Shown here piece by piece: positions 36,601 to 46,580 of a stretch of 64,000 bases of DNA. How positions within the stretch are numbered: position 1 is the first letter of the stretch; each line of letters starts with the position of its first letter. The stretch lies in NCBI GenBank assembly GCA_963668545.1, contig OY764868.1, positions 1 to 64,000 on the forward strand. Reading direction: 5' to 3'. The stretch is from G963662265 sp963668545. GTDB taxonomy: Bacteria; Spirochaetota; Spirochaetia; CADAEX01. The position numbers and the translations under genes were made by a program. A model generated the notes under the pieces. It was given only the letters and a program-made list of their open reading frames with translations, was not told where the DNA came from and did no database searches.

Positions 36601-36675
36601 ACTAAACCCCATTGCATGAGAACCCGCTGTTTTTCGGTTTCTCATAAAAAAGGAATAGCAAAAGGGGTAGTTAAA

Positions 36676-39600
36676 ATGTCGGAAATAAAAACACTTACTC
36701 TTTTAAAGGATAATGCCCGAATAGGTATTATAAACAGGGGTGAACCTGCATGCAGGTTTATCAGGTCTGTCCGGGAATATAATAATCTTAACAGCTGCAG
36801 TCTTAAAAGTATTGCTTTCTATATCGGTAAAGAGGAAGACTCTCTTTTTGTCAGGAACTCTGATGAATCATATCTGCTGCAGGATAAACCAGGATCACTC
36901 CTTTCGGGAGCCGGCCATTATCTTGACCATGACCTTATTATCAATGCACTGAAAACAGCAGATTGTGATGCTGTATGGGTGGGGTGGGGGTTTGTTTCGG
37001 AAGACTCAGTTTTTGCGGAAAAAATTGAACAGGAAGGGCTTGTTTTTCTGGGACCTTCCAGCAGGGCCATGGCCCTTCTCGGGGACAAGATTACTGCAAA
37101 GGACCTTGCAGAAAAAAGTGATGTCCCGGTTCTTCCATGGAGCGGAAAGCCTGTCTCATCTCTTGAAGAAGCTGAAAAAATTGCTGAAGCAATCGGTTAC
37201 CCTGTAATAATCAAGGCATCAAATGCAGGAGGCGGACGAGGTATCAGGATTGTGGAAACACCTGAAGTTCTTCCGTCCCGATACAGCTCAGCCCTGGAAG
37301 AGACTGTCCGGATTACAGGGAATGATATTCTCTTTATGGAATGTTTTGTTGAAAAGGGGAGGCACCTTGAGGTACAGGTGATTGCCGACTATCACGGTAA
37401 TATCAATACACTCGGTGTAAGAGACTGTTCTGTTCAGAGAAACAACCAGAAAATAATTGAAGAGACTCCTCCTCCCTGTCTTGGAGAGGATATAACAGCC
37501 GCAATGGAGGAGGCCTCCTGCAGGCTCATGAAAGTATCGGGATATGCGGGGGCAGGGACAGTAGAATACCTATATGACCTGAAGCGGAATCAGTTTTATT
37601 TCATGGAGGTGAATACAAGGCTTCAGGTTGAGCATCCTATAACTGAAATCCTGTACGGGTTTGACCTTGTAAAGGGGCAGATAGATGTTGCGATGGGGAA
37701 AGAAGTTGTTGTGGGGGATGAAAAATCTGCAGGAGCTGTTATTGAAGTCCGGCTTAATGCGGAAGATCCCTATTCAGGTTTTACCCCTTCTCCCGGAGAT
37801 GTTCTCCTTTTTGCTCCCCCTGCCGGTCCCGGCATCAGGGTTGATTCAGGAATAGAACAGAACAGCAGTATCCCTTCAGATTTTGATTCAATGGTTGCAA
37901 AGATCATAGCTTTCGGTAAAGACAGGGATGAAGCCCTTGCCAGAATTAAAAGGGCTGTTGAGGAACTAAGGATAAAGATCAGAAACGGCACAACAAACAA
38001 GTCATTTATTCTGGACCTTCTCAGCTCCCCTGAAATAATCAGGGGAGGTATTCATACAGGATTTGTAAAGGAATATCTCGGCTTTGACAGAAAAGAAAGG
38101 TCCTTTACAGAGGAAGAGGCGGCTATTCTTGCATCTGCCGTTGAAATATACCTCCGGCACCAGAAAAATGAAATAGAGAATTTCAGGAACCAGATATCAA
38201 GATCAGGGACTCCCAGGGCACTGTCCTGTCCTCTGGGTGAAAAAATAGATCTTTCATATAACGGAATTCCCTATTCCCTCTATGTCAGATATTCCGGAAG
38301 CGGTTATTATCATATCAGCTGTCTTGATAAGAACCTTGTCTGCAGATACAGAACAAGGGGAGAGGAGTCAGTCATTGAAGTTGGAAACGGAAAATACAAT
38401 ATTATACTGACTGACAGGGGAGATACAATCCAGTGTGATATTAATGGATTGTCAATTCCTGTATCCTATCAGGCGGGAGGCGTTCTCAAGTCCCGCTCCC
38501 CTGCAATTGTCCTTTCCATTAATGCTGTACCCGGCTCTGAAGTTGAAAAAGGAGATCCTCTTGTAGTTCTCGAAGCCATGAAAATGGAAATGATTATTCA
38601 GGCCCCGGTATCCGGTATTGTAAACAGGATATATATATCGGAAGGGGAGCAGATAGCTGCAGGGCAGCCCCTGGTCCTGATTGATGAAAAATCTGATTCG
38701 GAGGAAATAAAGACAGGGAGTCCTGTACTGTTTACATCTGTACTGGCAGAAGGTGATATAAAAAGAAAATGGCTTGAAAGGGAGCTCTTTGCTTTCTTTC
38801 TTGGATATGACAATGACAGAAAACCTGAAGAAGTCTGGTCTGATTATATAAAAGCAGCACTTTCTGATAATGAGATGAAGGAAAAGCTTCCTGATATAAT
38901 TATAAACATTCTTGATTTCTATATCAGAATAGAGAAGCTTTTTTCTGCAGGCGAGGTTGTAACAGAGCTTTTTTCAAGGCCTGTTTCCTATACAGAAATG
39001 CTGAGCCACTATTTCAGGATCAAATCTGAAAAGGAAAAAGGTCTTCCTGAAGAATTCCTTGAAGATGTAAACAGGGCTGCAGGATGTTTTGTAAGGTTCG
39101 GAGAACCTGATACAGCCTCACTCAACCCTGATTTCTGTTTTTTCAATATATTCAGATCTCATAAAAACAGGATCAGTAAAGACAGAATACTTAAACTGAT
39201 GTTTTCGGATTTTGATAAAATTGTATTCCCTGAAACAAGTATGGAAAAACTGATTTCCCTGCTGGATGAAATAATAAATCTTTTTCCCTCTTCACAGGTC
39301 TATGATTATGCACTCAGTGCAAGGTACTCTGTTTTTGACAGAAAAAAGCTTGAAGAGGTTAAAACAGAGAGCAGAAACCGTCTTGAATCAGTAATGAAAA
39401 GGACTTCTTCTTCAGAAAGGATACCTGAGCATGATCTTGAATTTATAGTTGACTGCGGAAGTTATATAATGCCAGAACTTCTGGAACTTGCGCTATCGAC
39501 AGACAGTGTAACACGAGAGCATGGTTTTCGTTTTGCAGGTCTTAGATTCAACAGGGACCGGGTTGTCCATGAAACATCTTTTTTCATGAAAAACAATACA

Positions 39601-42171
39601 GAACTTTTTTCTGCTCTTGTAGATGAAAAGGGGCAGAGATACAAGTCATATCTTTCTGTCCTGAGTGACAGCGATATTGTCAGCCTTGATGCAGGCCTTG
39701 CAGAGAACTGCTGCAGTAAGAATAGCGAGGTCCCGAATGAGCTTGTTATTCTCCTGAAGTGCAGCTCACCCTGCAGCAGTATTTTCAGCCAGATCCTTGA
39801 AAATCTGCGTCCTTCACATATCAATCTGACAATCGGCCTTTATACAGGGAACAATACATCCTGTTACAGGAGCTTCAGCCTTCAGGGAAATGAATGGGTT
39901 GAAGCAGAGAGTATGAGAAATTTCAGTCCTCTTCAGTACAGGGAACTGAAAGTGGAAAGGTTTTCAGGCTTCAGTCTTGAAATACTGTACCGTAATGAAG
40001 GGGTCTTTGTTGCCGAGGTTTCATCAAAAAGCAACCCGGATGATGTGAGACTTGTTTCTTTTGTTGATGTTTCCGAACTGCTTCCTTCAGAAACAGACAG
40101 CAGTGAAAGGCTGAGGCTTCTCATGTTTGAGGCACTATTTAATGAAGCTGCAAATGCCCTCAGGTCTCTTCAGACGAGGTATAAAAAAAGGCTGCTCTGG
40201 AACAGGATAATAGTGCATAACAGGACTCTTCTGGGCATCAGGTTTAAAACACTTCAGGAATACGGTTTGAGAATGATGAGGCAGACCGGAGATATCGGTC
40301 TTGAAAGGCTGACTGTACTTACAAGGCGCAAGAGATGGAGTGAAAGTTTTGCCAGGGATGTTGAGCTGGAATTTATACCTGTTGCCGGAAACCAGATAGT
40401 AATAAGGACTGGTAAACCTTCTGAAAAATCAGTTGATTCTGTTGATGCCTATACTGCCGGTGTAATAAATTCAAGAAGGAAAAGAACTGTTTATCCTTAT
40501 GAGATCATAAAACTGCTTACAGGGGATGCTGCTTTCGAGCTGGGAATCAGGGGAGGATTTTTTGAGGAGTATGATATAGAATATGACCCCGGTTCAGAGG
40601 TCCAGCGTTATGTTCAGGTAAAGGGGCGGGCCCCGGGACTGAACAGTTCTAATATAGTTTTCGGAATTATTGAGAATACACTTTCTGAAACAGGGACTTC
40701 AATAAGAAGGGTTATTATTCTATCTGATGCAACCCGGGATATGGGAAGCCTTGCGGAAGAGGAATCAAGAAGAATCTCTGCAGCCATTGACCTTGCAGAG
40801 GATGAAAACATCCCTGTTGAATGGATACCTGTCTCTTCCGGTGCGAGAATTGATATGGTAAGCGGTACGGAGAATCTTGACTGGACAGCATCAGTTCTAA
40901 GAAGGATTATTGAATTCACACAGAAAGGGGGTGAAATCAATATAATTGTGGCATCAACAAATGTCGGGGCCCAGTCATACTGGAATGCAGAGGCGACAAT
41001 GCTGATGCATACAAAAGGTCTCCTTATTATGACTGACAGTGCATCTATGCTTCTGACCGGGAAAAAGGCACTGGATTTCTCCGGCAGTGTATCTGGTGAA
41101 ACAAATACTGATATCGGCGGGGCGGAAAAAATCATGGCTCCAAACGGCCAGGCACAGATCCGGGTTCCGGATCTGTCACAGGCATTCAGGGTACTTTTCA
41201 GGCATTACAGGTACACATATATTTCATCTGAATGGGACTCTCCTCTCCCTCTTGAAACTGAAGATCCTGAAACCAGGGATATTTCTGTTTCCCCTTATTC
41301 AGATGCTTCAGGACAGGGCTTCAGCAGGATAGGTGATATTTTTGATTATGAAAAAAATCCGGAGAGAAAAAAACCTTTTGATATGAGGCAGGTCATGAAT
41401 GCTGTTATTGATTCCGATGCCGGCTATCTTGAAAGGTGGCAGAATATGCATGATGCTGAAACATCCATTATCTGGGAAACCCAGATCGGAGGTATTCCGG
41501 TTGGTATGATAGGTATAGACAGCCGTTCACTTTCCAGGATTGGTGAAATTCCACATGACGGACCTGAAAGCTGGAGCGGTGGTACTCTTTATCCTTTATC
41601 AAGTAAAAAAACAGCAAGGGCCCTTAACGCCTTTTCCGGATCAATGCCTGTTGTAATCCTTGCAAATCTTTCAGGATTTGACGGTTCCCCGGAATCACTT
41701 AAAAAACTTCAGCTTGAATACGGGGCTGAAATAGGAAGGGCTGTTGTTAATTTCAGGGGACAGATAATTTTTATTGTTACAGCCCGCTATCACGGAGGGG
41801 CGTATGTTGTCTTTTCCAAAAAACTTAATCAAGATCTTACTGTTGCAGCAATTGAAGGATCTTTTGCATCTGTAATCGGGGGAGCGCCTGCAGCCGCAGT
41901 TGTTTTCCCGAGAAAAGTGATGAAGGAAACCTATGCAGATAAAAGGGTGGCTGAGGCATCTGAAAAACTTGAGAGAAAGCTGATCTCAGGTGCAGAATTT
42001 GCTGAGTGCTTTAAAAAGGTTTATAATGAAAGACAGAGGGAGTTGGGAAAAGAATTTGACAGCATTCATTCTGTTGAGAGGGCAAAAAAAGTCGGATCAA
42101 TAGATGATATAGTAACCCCCAAAAAGCTGAGGCCCTATATCATAGGAAAGCTTAAAAAGGGGTTGCAGTGA
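36676..42171 (+). CDS. Single-chain, eukaryote-like acyl-CoA carboxylase
   Basis: A protein of about 1831 residues with a whole biotin-dependent carboxylase in one chain. Biotin carboxylase covers about 1-480 (GGGRGIRIVE; FMEVNTRLQVEHPITE). The biotinyl domain carries K636 in VLEAMKMEM. A long central region of about 600 residues follows, then the carboxyltransferase (about 1300-1831: GGIPVGMIGIDSRS; VILANLSGFDGS; ARYHGGAYVVFSK). The order BC-biotinyl-central-CT matches eukaryotic acetyl-CoA carboxylase, not the usual four-gene bacterial enzyme. Some bacteria have similar single-chain acyl-CoA carboxylases. The substrate (acetyl- or propionyl-CoA) is not decidable. AAAGGGG precedes the ATG at 36676; an upstream in-frame ATG at 36616 lacks a good site. 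Confidence 0.92.
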   Translation: MSEIKTLTLLKDNARIGIINRGEPACRFIRSVREYNNLNSCSLKSIAFYIGKEEDSLFVRNSDESYLLQDKPGSLLSGAGHYLDHDLIINALKTADCDAVWVGWGFVSEDSVFAEKIEQEGLVFLGPSSRAMALLGDKITAKDLAEKSDVPVLPWSGKPVSSLEEAEKIAEAIGYPVIIKASNAGGGRGIRIVETPEVLPSRYSSALEETVRITGNDILFMECFVEKGRHLEVQVIADYHGNINTLGVRDCSVQRNNQKIIEETPPPCLGEDITAAMEEASCRLMKVSGYAGAGTVEYLYDLKRNQFYFMEVNTRLQVEHPITEILYGFDLVKGQIDVAMGKEVVVGDEKSAGAVIEVRLNAEDPYSGFTPSPGDVLLFAPPAGPGIRVDSGIEQNSSIPSDFDSMVAKIIAFGKDRDEALARIKRAVEELRIKIRNGTTNKSFILDLLSSPEIIRGGIHTGFVKEYLGFDRKERSFTEEEAAILASAVEIYLRHQKNEIENFRNQISRSGTPRALSCPLGEKIDLSYNGIPYSLYVRYSGSGYYHISCLDKNLVCRYRTRGEESVIEVGNGKYNIILTDRGDTIQCDINGLSIPVSYQAGGVLKSRSPAIVLSINAVPGSEVEKGDPLVVLEAMKMEMIIQAPVSGIVNRIYISEGEQIAAGQPLVLIDEKSDSEEIKTGSPVLFTSVLAEGDIKRKWLERELFAFFLGYDNDRKPEEVWSDYIKAALSDNEMKEKLPDIIINILDFYIRIEKLFSAGEVVTELFSRPVSYTEMLSHYFRIKSEKEKGLPEEFLEDVNRAAGCFVRFGEPDTASLNPDFCFFNIFRSHKNRISKDRILKLMFSDFDKIVFPETSMEKLISLLDEIINLFPSSQVYDYALSARYSVFDRKKLEEVKTESRNRLESVMKRTSSSERIPEHDLEFIVDCGSYIMPELLELALSTDSVTREHGFRFAGLRFNRDRVVHETSFFMKNNTELFSALVDEKGQRYKSYLSVLSDSDIVSLDAGLAENCCSKNSEVPNELVILLKCSSPCSSIFSQILENLRPSHINLTIGLYTGNNTSCYRSFSLQGNEWVEAESMRNFSPLQYRELKVERFSGFSLEILYRNEGVFVAEVSSKSNPDDVRLVSFVDVSELLPSETDSSERLRLLMFEALFNEAANALRSLQTRYKKRLLWNRIIVHNRTLLGIRFKTLQEYGLRMMRQTGDIGLERLTVLTRRKRWSESFARDVELEFIPVAGNQIVIRTGKPSEKSVDSVDAYTAGVINSRRKRTVYPYEIIKLLTGDAAFELGIRGGFFEEYDIEYDPGSEVQRYVQVKGRAPGLNSSNIVFGIIENTLSETGTSIRRVIILSDATRDMGSLAEEESRRISAAIDLAEDENIPVEWIPVSSGARIDMVSGTENLDWTASVLRRIIEFTQKGGEINIIVASTNVGAQSYWNAEATMLMHTKGLLIMTDSASMLLTGKKALDFSGSVSGETNTDIGGAEKIMAPNGQAQIRVPDLSQAFRVLFRHYRYTYISSEWDSPLPLETEDPETRDISVSPYSDASGQGFSRIGDIFDYEKNPERKKPFDMRQVMNAVIDSDAGYLERWQNMHDAETSIIWETQIGGIPVGMIGIDSRSLSRIGEIPHDGPESWSGGTLYPLSSKKTARALNAFSGSMPVVILANLSGFDGSPESLKKLQLEYGAEIGRAVVNFRGQIIFIVTARYHGGAYVVFSKKLNQDLTVAAIEGSFASVIGGAPAAAVVFPRKVMKETYADKRVAEASEKLERKLISGAEFAECFKKVYNERQRELGKEFDSIHSVERAKKVGSIDDIVTPKKLRPYIIGKLKKGLQ

Positions 42172-42308
42172 CAGAAATTATTTTCTCCGGCAGGAAATGG
42201 GGAAAGTAATGATTCAGAGGCATGCTTCCGGTATATTCCGGATAAGCAGAATTCTGCTGGGAGAGGGTCCCTGAGGACCGGAAGAGAATAATGATTAAAG
42301 GAGTATTT

Positions 42309-42746
42309 ATGGTAAAAATTAAGGTTAGAAAACCGGACTTGAAAGTAGGCGACAGCATCACAATTCAGAAAAGGGTAACTTCTGAAGATACTGCCTTGAA
42401 ATACGGCACCGGTAAACTTCATAATCTTCTTGCTACCCCTAGCCTTGTCGGCCTGATGATTGAAGCCTCTGTCAAGCTGATAGATACAAAGCTTATTGAA
42501 GGATTTATTTCTGTCGGAAAGAAAGTTGTTGTTACACACGAGAAACCGACAACGATAGGTGAAACTGTCAGCGTCAATGTTGAAATAACTGAAATACAGA
42601 ACAACAGATACCGCCTTGTTATGAAGGCTTATGATGAGTCAGGGCTGATAGGTTCAGGCGAACATACAAGGACAATTGTAAATGAAAGGTGGATGCTTCT
42701 CAAGCTTGAAAAGCAGAAAAAAAATATTGAAAGCCATGATTTTTAA
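42309..42746 (+). CDS. FlK-like hotdog thioesterase
   Basis: A 145-residue hotdog-fold protein like the fluoroacetyl-CoA thioesterase group. Thr in LLATPSLV, Glu in MIEASVK and His in VVTHEKPT occupy the positions of the known FlK triad. AAAGGAG lies five bases before the ATG at 42309. It follows the carboxylase by 137 bp on the same strand and may recycle a stalled acyl-CoA, although most FlK-like proteins have no known substrate. Confidence 0.85.
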   Translation: MVKIKVRKPDLKVGDSITIQKRVTSEDTALKYGTGKLHNLLATPSLVGLMIEASVKLIDTKLIEGFISVGKKVVVTHEKPTTIGETVSVNVEITEIQNNRYRLVMKAYDESGLIGSGEHTRTIVNERWMLLKLEKQKKNIESHDF

Positions 42747-42787
42747 TTAAAATCACTGATTCTTCAATTAACATATTGATTTCTTTA

Positions 42788-42819
42788 GAAAAACAGCGCC
42801 TGTCAGGGTGCTGTTTTTC
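42788..42819. terminator. Bidirectional terminator between convergent genes
   Basis: GAAAAACAGC (42788-42797) and GCTGTTTTTC (42810-42819) are perfect arms with A- and T-runs built in. It overlaps the last codons of the MFS gene. Confidence 0.88.
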
Positions 42820-44053
42820 TCTCAGCAGAACATTTAATATTACGCTCAGACCTGTCCATCATCAGAAGAACTACCCCTGTAATTAATCCTGCAACGCTTA
42901 TATAAGGCCAGGTTGATATTATCCCGATGCCTGATGAGATTATTCCTGTTATAAAAGGTCCTGCAACAAAACCGAGGCCGGTTACAGTATTCATGAAGCT
43001 GTTGAATCTTCCCCTGTGATTTATCGGGCTGTGATTTGCAAGATAGATGCTGAAATTAGTAACCATCAGAATTTCTCCTGTTGTCCATATAAATGCTGAA
43101 AAAAAGAACATCTGAATACTGTTTATGAAATAAAGCATTCCAAAACCTGCCGAGTAGCAGAACACAGCTATGCCGGTATTAAAAGCAGCACTGTATCTTG
43201 AAGTTGCAAGCAGTACAGGAGAGGTCATTACAAGGACAGTGACAGCATTGAAAGACATTATATATCCGAAATACCTTGCACTGTTTCCTGTGAAGATTGT
43301 TTCCAGGTGGAGAGGTATCATAAAAGAATGCTGAGCATAAATTGAGCTGCTCAGAAACGCCAGAAAAGAAAAAGCCAGGAGATACGGGCGTGAAATGATG
43401 GCCCTGAAGGTGTTTCCATGTTCCATCCTTTCCATTTCCGGACCGTTCCTGAGGCTTTCCTCTTCTTCGTTTTTATCAGGACGGCTTTCCCTGATCAGTG
43501 TGAATATCATTAAAGCGCTTAACAGTGTAGTTGCGCCATCTCCCCAGAATATCCAGCTTGTGTGGTTTTTAAAGAGAAAACCTGCAATGACAGGTCCTAT
43601 GGCAACACCGAAATTAGTACCGAGATACATCAGGGAATAGGCGGCCTTTCTTTTTTCCCCTTTTGAGAGGTCTGCAACCATGGACCCGCTCGCAGGCCGT
43701 ACTGCTCCGTTGAAAAAACCCGAGATTATAATCAGCCACGGTACAGCAAGTGAATTCCCGAGAAATCCGCATGGTATCAGAAAAAAAGCTGCTGCTCCCT
43801 GTCCTGCAACAATAACAGCCTTTCTTCCGATTTTATCAGCAGTTTTCCCCCCTGCAAGGATCCCTGCAACACGGGAGAGGCCTGCAAGCATAATAAAGAA
43901 TCCTGTTCCCTTTTCATCCATCCCCATTCTTGTGGTCAGAAACAGCGTAAGGAAGATGTGAACAAAATCTCCCATCCTGTTGATAATTCTTGAAGCAAAG
44001 AGGATGTAGATTTCAAAACCCAGATCTGAATATACAGACAGCACTTTTTTCAT
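42803..44053 (-). CDS. MFS transporter
   Basis: A 416-residue inner-membrane protein with twelve hydrophobic segments. The loop 2-3 motif GGKTADKIGRKAVI is the classic MFS signature, and a basic-acidic loop of about 30 residues separates the halves (ESRPDKNEEEESLRNG). Drug or metabolite export is likely; the substrate is unknown. AGGTG precedes the ATG at 44053. It diverges from the iron-sulfur locus across a 201-bp region with two palindromes, so both sides may share a regulator. Confidence 0.92.
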   Translation of the reverse strand: MKKVLSVYSDLGFEIYILFASRIINRMGDFVHIFLTLFLTTRMGMDEKGTGFFIMLAGLSRVAGILAGGKTADKIGRKAVIVAGQGAAAFFLIPCGFLGNSLAVPWLIIISGFFNGAVRPASGSMVADLSKGEKRKAAYSLMYLGTNFGVAIGPVIAGFLFKNHTSWIFWGDGATTLLSALMIFTLIRESRPDKNEEEESLRNGPEMERMEHGNTFRAIISRPYLLAFSFLAFLSSSIYAQHSFMIPLHLETIFTGNSARYFGYIMSFNAVTVLVMTSPVLLATSRYSAAFNTGIAVFCYSAGFGMLYFINSIQMFFFSAFIWTTGEILMVTNFSIYLANHSPINHRGRFNSFMNTVTGLGFVAGPFITGIISSGIGIISTWPYISVAGLITGVVLLMMDRSERNIKCSAERKTAP

Positions 44054-44127
44054 TCACCTATTCTACAGAGCTGAAATAAATATGTAAAGTCTGCAGACTG
44101 TCTGTTGAGCTGAATGCGGTTAATTTG

Positions 44128-44173
44128 TTGCAATTGTGCAATAGTGTAGTTTCTGATATGATGCATATATGCA
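44128..44173. promoter_or_regulatory. Two palindromes in the MFS/NifX divergent region
   Basis: TTGCA-ATTG-TGCAA (44128-44141) and TGCATATATGCA (44162-44173) share the TGCA core. They may be operators for either or both divergent units. Confidence 0.5.
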
Positions 44174-44254
44174 ACATAATGCCTGTTTTCAGTTATTTGC
44201 TGAAAATATAAATTATTATATTGTAAGGTTTTATAAAATAGCTGTCAGGATGGC

Positions 44255-44647
44255 ATGAAATATGCATTATATAAATGTATGAAAGTTGCTCTAACAGTAT
44301 GGCAAAAGAGGATATCTCCTGTTTTTGATGTGGCGTCTACTGTCGCTCTATATGATGAATCGGACGGAATACTATCCAGGGAAATTGAGCTTGATTTTTC
44401 CGGGATGTCTGCCGCTGAAAAAGTGACGGAACTGGCAAAAATGAACACAGGGGTAATTATATGCGGAGCAGTATCCCGACCGGTCAGCTGTCTTGCAGAA
44501 TCCTATGGAATAAAAATGTTCAGTTTTATAACAGGGGAGGAGGATACTGTAATCAAGGCTTATTCAGATGGCCGGATTACAGATGACAGGCTCAGGATGC
44601 CTGGCTGTATCCGGAAAAATGACAGGTGCTGCAGGGGAAATAAATAA
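44255..44647 (+). CDS. NifX/NifB-type iron-molybdenum cofactor domain protein
   Basis: A 130-residue protein of the dinitrogenase iron-molybdenum cofactor-binding family. The core opens VALTVWQKRISPVFDVA and ends with a cysteine-bearing tail (PGCIRKNDRCC). AGGA lies before ATG 44255; ATG 44279 would give a more typical N-terminus but has no visible site. Relatives bind or deliver Fe-S or Mo-Cu clusters (ORP, NafY, NifX). It heads a tight operon with the next NifX-like gene (17-bp gap) and the Mrp ATPase. Confidence 0.88.
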   Translation: MKYALYKCMKVALTVWQKRISPVFDVASTVALYDESDGILSREIELDFSGMSAAEKVTELAKMNTGVIICGAVSRPVSCLAESYGIKMFSFITGEEDTVIKAYSDGRITDDRLRMPGCIRKNDRCCRGNK

Positions 44648-44664
44648 GCAGGAAGGATTAAACT

Positions 44665-45024
44665 ATGCTGATAGCATTAACAGCAAAAGACGGATCTGAA
44701 AATTCAGAAGTTGACAGCAGATTCGGAAGAGCTGAAAAATTTATGATTTATGATACTGATAAAGGGACATATTCCTTTATAGATAACAACCAGAATCTGA
44801 ATTCTTCGCAGGGAGCGGGAATCCAGAGTGCCGGAAATGTTGTGGAAGCAGGTGCTGAAGCTGTTATTACAGGGCATTGCGGTCCCAAGGCTTTTCAGGT
44901 TCTGGAAGCAGCCGGGGTAAGTGTTTTTCTTGGAGAAGGGATGACTCTTATGGAAGCTGTAGAAAAATACAGTAAAAACGGACTGAAGGAAATCAGTTCT
45001 GCTGATGTTGATGGACATTGGTAG
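44665..45024 (+). CDS. NifX/ORP-like cluster-binding protein
   Basis: A 119-residue protein with the family opening MLIALTAKDGSENSEVDSRF-like (residues 1-20) and the central AVITGHCGPKAFQVLEAAG. The single conserved Cys after GH resembles ORP-type proteins that hold metal-sulfur clusters. It sits between another NifX-like gene and the Mrp ATPase, with 15 bp to the latter. Confidence 0.9.
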   Translation: MLIALTAKDGSENSEVDSRFGRAEKFMIYDTDKGTYSFIDNNQNLNSSQGAGIQSAGNVVEAGAEAVITGHCGPKAFQVLEAAGVSVFLGEGMTLMEAVEKYSKNGLKEISSADVDGHW

Positions 45025-45039
45025 GTTACAGGAGAAATT

Positions 45040-45951
45040 ATGGCGGATAATGTAGAAAAAGGCAGCAGACACGAAGCCTGCAGCGGGACATGCAGCTCAT
45101 GTTCAAGCAGCTGCAGTGCAACTGAAAAAAGGCCGGGAGAGACAGACCAGCAGTTTGAAGACAGGCAGGCTGTTACCAGGCGTCTTAAAAGAATAAAGCA
45201 TAAAATTGTAGTAATGTCGGGAAAAGGGGGAGTAGGAAAGAGTACGGTAGCTGTGAACATGGCTGTATCTCTGGCTCTTTCCGGCAAAAAAGTCGGTCTC
45301 ATGGATGTTGATATCCATGGTCCAAGTGTTCCGACCATGCTGAACCTTGAAAATTCGCCGCTTCAGAGTTCCGCAGACGGAATTCTTCCAGTTGCAGTAG
45401 GGGAACTGAAGGTGATGTCAATAGGATTTCTTCTGAGGGACCCGAGTAATGCTGTAATCTGGAGAGGTCCCATGAAAATGGGTGCTATTCAGCAGTTTAT
45501 CAAGGATGTTGACTGGGGTGATCTTGATTATTTGATTATTGATTCTCCTCCCGGAACAGGGGATGAACCGCTCTCTGTCTGTCAGCTTATTGATGATCTT
45601 GACGGAGCAGTTATTGTTACAACTCCACAGAAAGTTTCATTGACTGATGTTGAGAAATCGATCAGTTTCTGCAGACAGCTTGATCTTCATGTGCTTGGTA
45701 TTATTGAAAACATGAATGGTTTTGTCTGTCCTGAATGCGGAACAGTAACACATCTGTTCAAGGATGGTGGAGGAAAAAAACTGTCAGAGGAATATAATAT
45801 TAACTTCCTCGGCTCCATCCCTCTTGATCCTAATATCGGAATTGCGTGTGACAATGGTACCCCTTTTGTGCATAAATATGCCAAAAGCGAGACAGCCAGA
45901 ATTGTGGAAAGAATAATTGATCCCATTCTTGAACTGTCTTCAGGGGATTAA
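45040..45951 (+). CDS. Mrp/NBP35-family Fe-S carrier ATPase
   Basis: A 303-residue P-loop ATPase that binds and transfers iron-sulfur clusters. The deviant Walker A is GKGGVGKST (near 62), with DVDIHGPS and DSPPGTGDE following. The bridging C-x2-C is CPEC in GFVCPECGTVTHLF. The N-terminus has an extra cysteine group C14-x3-C18-x2-C21-x3-C25. Overall it resembles Mrp/ApbC with an NBP35-like N-terminal cluster site. AGGAG precedes the ATG. A hairpin follows at 45973. Confidence 0.95.
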   Translation: MADNVEKGSRHEACSGTCSSCSSSCSATEKRPGETDQQFEDRQAVTRRLKRIKHKIVVMSGKGGVGKSTVAVNMAVSLALSGKKVGLMDVDIHGPSVPTMLNLENSPLQSSADGILPVAVGELKVMSIGFLLRDPSNAVIWRGPMKMGAIQQFIKDVDWGDLDYLIIDSPPGTGDEPLSVCQLIDDLDGAVIVTTPQKVSLTDVEKSISFCRQLDLHVLGIIENMNGFVCPECGTVTHLFKDGGGKKLSEEYNINFLGSIPLDPNIGIACDNGTPFVHKYAKSETARIVERIIDPILELSSGD

Positions 45952-45972
45952 TTACTTTTAAGTATTAAAGAG

Positions 45973-45996
45973 TTCACCGGATGATAATCCGGTGAA
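45973..45996 (+). terminator. Hairpin after the Mrp ATPase gene
   Basis: TTCACCGGAT and ATCCGGTGAA form a perfect 10-bp stem with loop GATA. It is followed by AAATAATAAA, so there is no T-tract. It may separate expression of the next gene. Confidence 0.6.
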
Positions 45997-46081
45997 AATA
46001 ATAAATCTGACTCAGGGGTGTCCCTCTAGTCAGAAAAGCCCTGATTAAAATTGGGGATAAAATATTTTATGGGAGAATAAT

Positions 46082-46420
46082 ATGAAAATAGCAGTACCGG
46101 TTGCATCAGGAAAGCTCTGCATGCATTTCGGCCATTGTGAAAAGTTTGCAGTGTTTAATATAGATACTGAATCAAACGCTGTCAGCAGCAGGGAGGACAT
46201 TGATCCGCCTCCGCATCAGCCGGGACTTCTTCCTGTATGGCTTGCTGAAAGAGGTGTTACAAACGTGATTGCAGGTGGTATGGGACAGCGGGCCCAGGCT
46301 ATCTTCAGCAGCAATAATATCGAGGTAACTGTGGGAGCACAGGGGGAAGCTCCTGAAGATATTGTTAAAAGTTTTCTCGGCGGAAACCTTTCTGTCGGAA
46401 GCAATATCTGTGATCATTAG
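46082..46420 (+). CDS. Third NifX/NifB-type cluster-binding protein
   Basis: A 112-residue family member opening MKIAVPVASGKLCMHFGHCE, with Cys and two His close together, and DPPPHQPGLLPVWLAE in the middle. This His/Cys-bearing variant is often next to Mrp-type ATPases. GGGAGA precedes the ATG. It is 130 bp after the Mrp gene. Confidence 0.92.
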   Translation: MKIAVPVASGKLCMHFGHCEKFAVFNIDTESNAVSSREDIDPPPHQPGLLPVWLAERGVTNVIAGGMGQRAQAIFSSNNIEVTVGAQGEAPEDIVKSFLGGNLSVGSNICDH

Positions 46421-46580
46421 TACAGGAGAAATCCGGACCAGGCAGCGGAAATGTAATTAGTCTGTTTCTTATATAGGAGAGCTGAGAAATTAAAAAAACT
46501 GTTTTGATTTAATGAGAGAATTCCATATATGGGATTCCTGACATGAAAAACCTCGGAAAAGTTTTTTATTTGAGGTTGAT

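Noticed and set aside
40614..41135. A 173-codon frame antisense to the carboxylase
   Set aside because: It is a shadow frame without a start context, against a clearly conserved gene.
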